Shown here one piece after another: positions 60,470 through 64,000 of a stretch of 64,000 nt of DNA; position 1 is the stretch's first letter; each line of letters starts with the position of its first letter. The stretch comes from Glycocaulis profundi (GTDB lineage: Bacteria > Pseudomonadota > Alphaproteobacteria > Caulobacterales > Maricaulaceae): assembly GCA_007050995.1 (NCBI GenBank), contig VJOU01000003.1:1-64000 (forward strand). Reading direction: 5' to 3'. A program made the translations under genes and the position numbers. The notes under the pieces were generated by a model. That model was not told where the DNA came from and did not search any database. It saw nothing but the letters and a program-made list of their open reading frames with translations.

Positions 60470-62454
60470 CACGCCCCCGCTTCGGCCGGTTCAGGCGCCG
60501 CGCCCTTGCCCGGCGCCACCGCCCCGGCTTTACGACGCGGTTCCAGCACGGGCGCCCTCAGCCGCCCGATCAGCGCGAGCAGACCGCCCAGCACCACCAG
60601 CGACGCGCCCAGCCCCAGCGCCCAGATCAGCGGATGGAAGGCGGCGCGGACCTCGTAGGCCGTGCTGCCGTCCGCGCGCGGGCGCGCCTCGCCGATGGAC
60701 AGGTAGACGTCGCCCTCGATTCCCGACCCCAGCCCCACCTCGCGGGTGTGCTGGTCTGCGCCCCAGTAGAAGCGCCGCTCGGGAAACAGATCGCCCCGTC
60801 CCGACACCGAAACCCGCGCCCGGTCGGCGAGATAGTTCGGTCCGTCCGCCCGCGCGATCTCGCGCAGGGTCACCCGGTGTCCCGCGATCTCGATGGTCTC
60901 GCCCGGCGCCATCGCGGCATTGATGTCCGGCGGGCGGGAGGCGTCCGCCGCCGCGCCCAGCGCGATGAAGCCCACGCCCGCGTGGGCCAGCGCGCGGCCC
61001 GCCGCGGCCAGCTTCGCTCCGCGCGCCTTGGCCGCGGGAATGCCGCTGACCGCGTCCATCGCCGCGCCCGCCAGCACCCACGCGCCCAGCGCGCCCGCGA
61101 TCACCGCCATCACCGGCGCGCCGAACCAGAGCAGAGCCGCGCCCGCCGCGGCCACCGGAACCAGCGCCAGCGCGGCGCGCATCTGTCTGAGCGCAGGCTT
61201 CGCCCCGCCATTGGCCCAGGGCAGGAAGGGCGCCAGCGGCAGCAGCGCCAGCGCGGCCATCATCAGCGGCGTGGCCGTGGCGTCGAAATAGGGCGGGCCG
61301 ACGGAGACCATCGGCATGCCCAGCAGTTCCACGAACAGCGGATAGAGCGTGCCCAGCAGCACCACCCCCGCCGCGGCGGCCAGAAGCAGGTTGTTCGCCC
61401 CGATGAAGGCCTCCCGGCTGGTCGGCGCGAACCCGTCGCCCTCGCCCAGAGAGCCCGCGCGCGTGGCGAACAGGGCGAACCCCGCCACCGCCGACACGCC
61501 CAGCATGCCCAGGATCCACACGCCCCGCTCAGGGTCGAGCGCGAAGGCGTGCACTGATGTGATGACCCCCGACCGCACCAGGAAGGCGCCCAGAATGGAC
61601 AGCACATAGGCCAGCAGCGCCAGAAACACCGTCCAGCCGGGAAACGCCCCGCGTTTTTCGGTGGCGATGGCTGAGTGGATCAGGGCCGCGCCCAGCAGCC
61701 ACGGCATGAAGCTGGCGTTCTCCACCGGGTCCCAGAACCACCAGCCGCCCCAGCCGAGCTCGTAATAGGCCCACCACGCGCCCAGCGCGATGCCAGCGGT
61801 CAGGCTGGTCCAGGCGCCCAGCGCCCAGGGCCGCAGCGCGGCGGCGACTTCCCGCCCGCCAGAGCGCTGCATCAGTCCCGCCGCGGCGATCGCGAACGCC
61901 GCCGACAGGCCCACATAGCCCACGTAGAGCAGCGGCGGGTGCATCACCAGCGCGGGGTCCTGAAGGATCGGGTTCAGGTCGTTGCCCTGCACCGGGGCGG
62001 GGTCGAGCCGGTCGAACGGATTCGATGCGAAAGCCAGAAAGCCGAAGAACAGCGTCTGCAAAAGCCCTTGGAAGCTCACCGCCCGGCTGCGCATGGCCGG
62101 CTCTCGCGGACCGACCCGCGCCAGCCCCAGCCCGAACACCGCCAGCAGCAGGCACCACAGCAGCATCGAGCCTTCATGCCCGCCCCAGGCGCCCGCGATC
62201 TTGTAGACCAGCGGCTTGTCCACGTGCGAATGGCCCGCGACATAGGCGATGGTGAAGTCCGACTGCACGAAGGCGATGATCAGCAGGAGAAAGGCCAGCC
62301 CTGCGCTCGCCACGGCGGCTTCGGCCGCGGCCCGGCCCGCCCTCGTCCATCCCTCCAGCCCGCCATGATCGGCGCCCCGCCAGGCGAGGACCATCTGGGC
62401 CAGCGAGGCGATGAAGGCCAGCGCGACCAGGAAGCGTCCGGCTTCGGCGATCAT
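60469..62454 (-). CDS. ccmF: Haem lyase CcmF
   Basis: This 661-residue multi-spanning protein attaches haem to apocytochromes in the periplasm. It has about 14 membrane segments, the WWD signature GWGGWWFWDPVENASFMPW (about 235-253), and haem-ligand His residues at the periplasmic loops as in CcmF/NrfE. Its start overlaps the ccmE stop as ATGA. Confidence 0.96.
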   Translation of the reverse strand: MIAEAGRFLVALAFIASLAQMVLAWRGADHGGLEGWTRAGRAAAEAAVASAGLAFLLLIIAFVQSDFTIAYVAGHSHVDKPLVYKIAGAWGGHEGSMLLWCLLLAVFGLGLARVGPREPAMRSRAVSFQGLLQTLFFGFLAFASNPFDRLDPAPVQGNDLNPILQDPALVMHPPLLYVGYVGLSAAFAIAAAGLMQRSGGREVAAALRPWALGAWTSLTAGIALGAWWAYYELGWGGWWFWDPVENASFMPWLLGAALIHSAIATEKRGAFPGWTVFLALLAYVLSILGAFLVRSGVITSVHAFALDPERGVWILGMLGVSAVAGFALFATRAGSLGEGDGFAPTSREAFIGANNLLLAAAAGVVLLGTLYPLFVELLGMPMVSVGPPYFDATATPLMMAALALLPLAPFLPWANGGAKPALRQMRAALALVPVAAAGAALLWFGAPVMAVIAGALGAWVLAGAAMDAVSGIPAAKARGAKLAAAGRALAHAGVGFIALGAAADASRPPDINAAMAPGETIEIAGHRVTLREIARADGPNYLADRARVSVSGRGDLFPERRFYWGADQHTREVGLGSGIEGDVYLSIGEARPRADGSTAYEVRAAFHPLIWALGLGASLVVLGGLLALIGRLRAPVLEPRRKAGAVAPGKGAAPEPAEAGA

Positions 62455-62972
62455 CCGACCGGGTCCTCCGCCGCGGGCGGAACCGCGGGGCCGCGATACA
62501 GATTGCCCGAGGCCTCGATGCGGTCGCCGCCATAGCCCTCGTCGTCCATGCTCAGGCCCGACTGGCGCAGCGCCTCGGCCACCTCGGGCGGCATGTAGGT
62601 CTCGTCATGCTTGGCCAGCACGCGGTCGGCGGTGAACACGCCCATCTCCCCGAACAGGCCCTCGGCCACGATCCCCTGCCCCTCGCGGAACAGATCGGGC
62701 AGCGATCCGGCGTATTCGATGCGGATGTCCCCGCGCCCGTCGGTGACGGTGAAGTTCGCCCCGCCCTCGCCAGGACGGTCGACCGAGCCATGCACCACCA
62801 GCCCGCCCACGCGCACGCGCTGGCCCGGCTGGGGCGGGTTCTCGCTCACCATCGACGGTGAGTAGAAGAAGACCATCGTGTCGCGCAGGGCAACGCCCGC
62901 CAGCGTGGCGGCCAGCGCCAGCACCACGGCGCCTGAAGCGATGATCCACAAGCGGCGGCGCGCCTTGATCAT
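62451..62972 (-). CDS. ccmE: Haem chaperone CcmE
   Basis: This 173-residue membrane-anchored protein binds haem covalently for delivery to CcmF. After one N-terminal helix (about 8-28) there is an OB-fold domain and the haem-binding motif KHDETYMP with H122 and Y126, spaced as H130/Y134 of the E. coli protein. The tail is acidic and disordered. Both ends overlap neighbours as ATGA. Confidence 0.96.
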   Translation of the reverse strand: MIKARRRLWIIASGAVVLALAATLAGVALRDTMVFFYSPSMVSENPPQPGQRVRVGGLVVHGSVDRPGEGGANFTVTDGRGDIRIEYAGSLPDLFREGQGIVAEGLFGEMGVFTADRVLAKHDETYMPPEVAEALRQSGLSMDDEGYGGDRIEASGNLYRGPAVPPAAEDPVG

Positions 62973-63925
62973 GTCTCGCTGTCCTCGTTCGTTCCCAGCG
63001 CCGTTTCCAGCGCCGTGATGATCGCCTCGGCGCCTGCATCGGCGCCGAAACGGCTCCTGGCTTGTGTCAGGGCGGAGCGGGCGGCGTCCGGCTCGCCGGT
63101 CATGGCGCGCACCCGCGCCAGCGTCATCCAGCCGGACAGGTCGTCGGGATCATCCTGCAGACGGGCTTCAAGCCCGCCGATCATCCCGTCGACCATGGCG
63201 TCGGTATCATCGGGGTCGGCGTCCGCGAAGGGGGCTGCGTCATCTTCGCTCACCGGCCCGCCCTGCGGACGCGACAGAAGATCCGCCGCGCGCGAGGCGA
63301 TGGCCTGGCCGAACGGGTCGCCCGGCTCCAGCCGCCCCACGATCCCCGCCCAGCGTTCGGCCGCCGTCTCCCGGTCGCCGGCGTCATAGGCCGCCGCGCC
63401 CAGGAAGAAGGCCGGTTCGGGCAGATCGGGATCGGCGGAGGCCGCCGCCAGGAAGGCCCGCTCGGCCTCGGGCGTGACCTGCCCCTCGTTCAGCGCCACC
63501 AGCGACTGGCCCAGATCGCTCATCACCCGCGGATCGGCCTCGATCCGCAGCGAGCGCTCCATCATCGCCACGCCTTCCAGATGCCGGTCTGTGCGCGACA
63601 GGAACCGGCCCAGCATGGCCTGGGCCTGCGCGTCGTCGGGATTGCGCCGGGCGATGGAGCGCAGCCGCTCCTCCTGCTCGGGCAGGGTCAGGGTTTCGGG
63701 CTCGGCCTCGGCCAGCCGCCGCTCGACCTCGGTGTACGGCCGCCCCTCCAGCCCCGGCGATCCGCCGACGAGATACGCGCCCAGCGCGCCCAGCGCGATC
63801 AGCGCGGCGATCCCGAACGCGGCCAGCCGCATGAACGGCCCCGTCGCCCCCTTCGCCAGCGGCGAGGCGATATAGAGCGCGCCCACCATGCCGATGAGCG
63901 CGATGACCACGGCGAACACGATCAT
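62969..63925 (-). CDS. ccmI: Cytochrome c biogenesis protein CcmI
   Basis: This 318-residue chaperone presents apocytochromes to the haem lyase. It has two N-terminal membrane helices (about 3-22 and 34-53) and a periplasmic TPR region (RNPDDAQAQAMLGRFLSR, ADPDLPEPAFFLGAAAYDAG, DDPDDLSGWMTLARV). Its stop overlaps ccmE and its start overlaps the stop of the partial gene at the right edge. Confidence 0.92.
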   Translation of the reverse strand: MIVFAVVIALIGMVGALYIASPLAKGATGPFMRLAAFGIAALIALGALGAYLVGGSPGLEGRPYTEVERRLAEAEPETLTLPEQEERLRSIARRNPDDAQAQAMLGRFLSRTDRHLEGVAMMERSLRIEADPRVMSDLGQSLVALNEGQVTPEAERAFLAAASADPDLPEPAFFLGAAAYDAGDRETAAERWAGIVGRLEPGDPFGQAIASRAADLLSRPQGGPVSEDDAAPFADADPDDTDAMVDGMIGGLEARLQDDPDDLSGWMTLARVRAMTGEPDAARSALTQARSRFGADAGAEAIITALETALGTNEDSET

Positions 63926-64000
63926 GCGCGCCTCCGCCAGACGGTGATGAGATTGTTGGCGGGCATCCCGGCCCGCTCGACGCGCTCCAGACCGAGCCTC
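63922..64000 (-). CDS. C-terminal end of unidentified gene (partial)
   Basis: A minus-strand frame enters from the right edge and ends with TGA at 63924-63922, overlapping the ccmI start as ATGA. The last residues read ...ERAGMPANNLITVWRRRA. This is too short to assign to a family. The overlap indicates that it is the upstream gene of the ccm operon. Confidence 0.75.
   Translation of the reverse strand, partial: RLGLERVERAGMPANNLITVWRRRA

Overview
The window is a high-GC bacterial chromosome segment with almost no intergenic space. It looks like an alphaproteobacterium of the Caulobacterales/Maricaulales type (Maricaulis/Oceanicaulis-like). The evidence is gene content and order: cytochrome c maturation genes, degP, a two-component pair, glnE and a PleC-like kinase near each other; gph, glmU, rpiA, gor and class II DAHP synthase near each other; a GTTC-N7-GTTC LexA box; and many ATGA/GTGA stop-start overlaps. 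The lineage is an inference from family knowledge, not from a search.

Layout. 1-619 holds no convincing gene but has repeat elements. 620-10529 carries a DUF5694-like protein, gamma-glutamyltransferase, a secreted beta/gamma-crystallin, phenylalanine hydroxylase, a small XRE-regulator/membrane-protein operon with three phased operator-like dyads, gltX, two oxidoreductases and HU. 10605-15263 is a minus-strand run: amide hydrolase, outer-membrane-like barrel, class II DAHP synthase and glutathione reductase. 15439-17779 is a lower-GC, plus-strand island of two genes: a ParB/Srx-fold protein with a possibly HEPN-like C-terminus, and a D12-class adenine DNA methyltransferase. It sits between gor and rpiA and is the best candidate for an undescribed (defence-type) system. 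17798-21326 is the overlapping rpiA-gabD-glmU operon, with gph divergent.

22318-26688 has a small conserved protein, tRNA-Val(CAC) with a clear promoter and terminator, and an fbpABC-type iron ABC transporter with dyads in its leader. 26709-37735 holds leucine-type dehydrogenase, a UDG-family protein, DUF3253, a hexapeptide acyltransferase, an SOS-regulated Y-family polymerase coupled to a small Cys-pair protein, NupC, DUF1289, a TauE-type exporter, DusA, a Vgb-like propeller coupled to a CxxCH protein, and an SSS symporter. 37893-46992 holds MgtE, an amidohydrolase, glutaryl-CoA dehydrogenase, a CBU_0592-type protein, a Na/Pi cotransporter, enoyl-CoA hydratase, a ThuA-like protein and a conserved hypothetical.

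47048-64000 is the PleC-like kinase facing a long minus-strand run: (end of an unidentified gene)-ccmI-ccmE-ccmF-ccmH-degP-response regulator-kinase-TAT-type arginine-deiminase-like protein-glnE, then an EF-hand/ECF sigma/anti-sigma/Spy-like cassette. The ccm genes build c-type cytochromes, DegP and the two-component pair handle the envelope, and GlnE controls glutamine synthetase. No rRNA, CRISPR array, transposase or integrase was seen.
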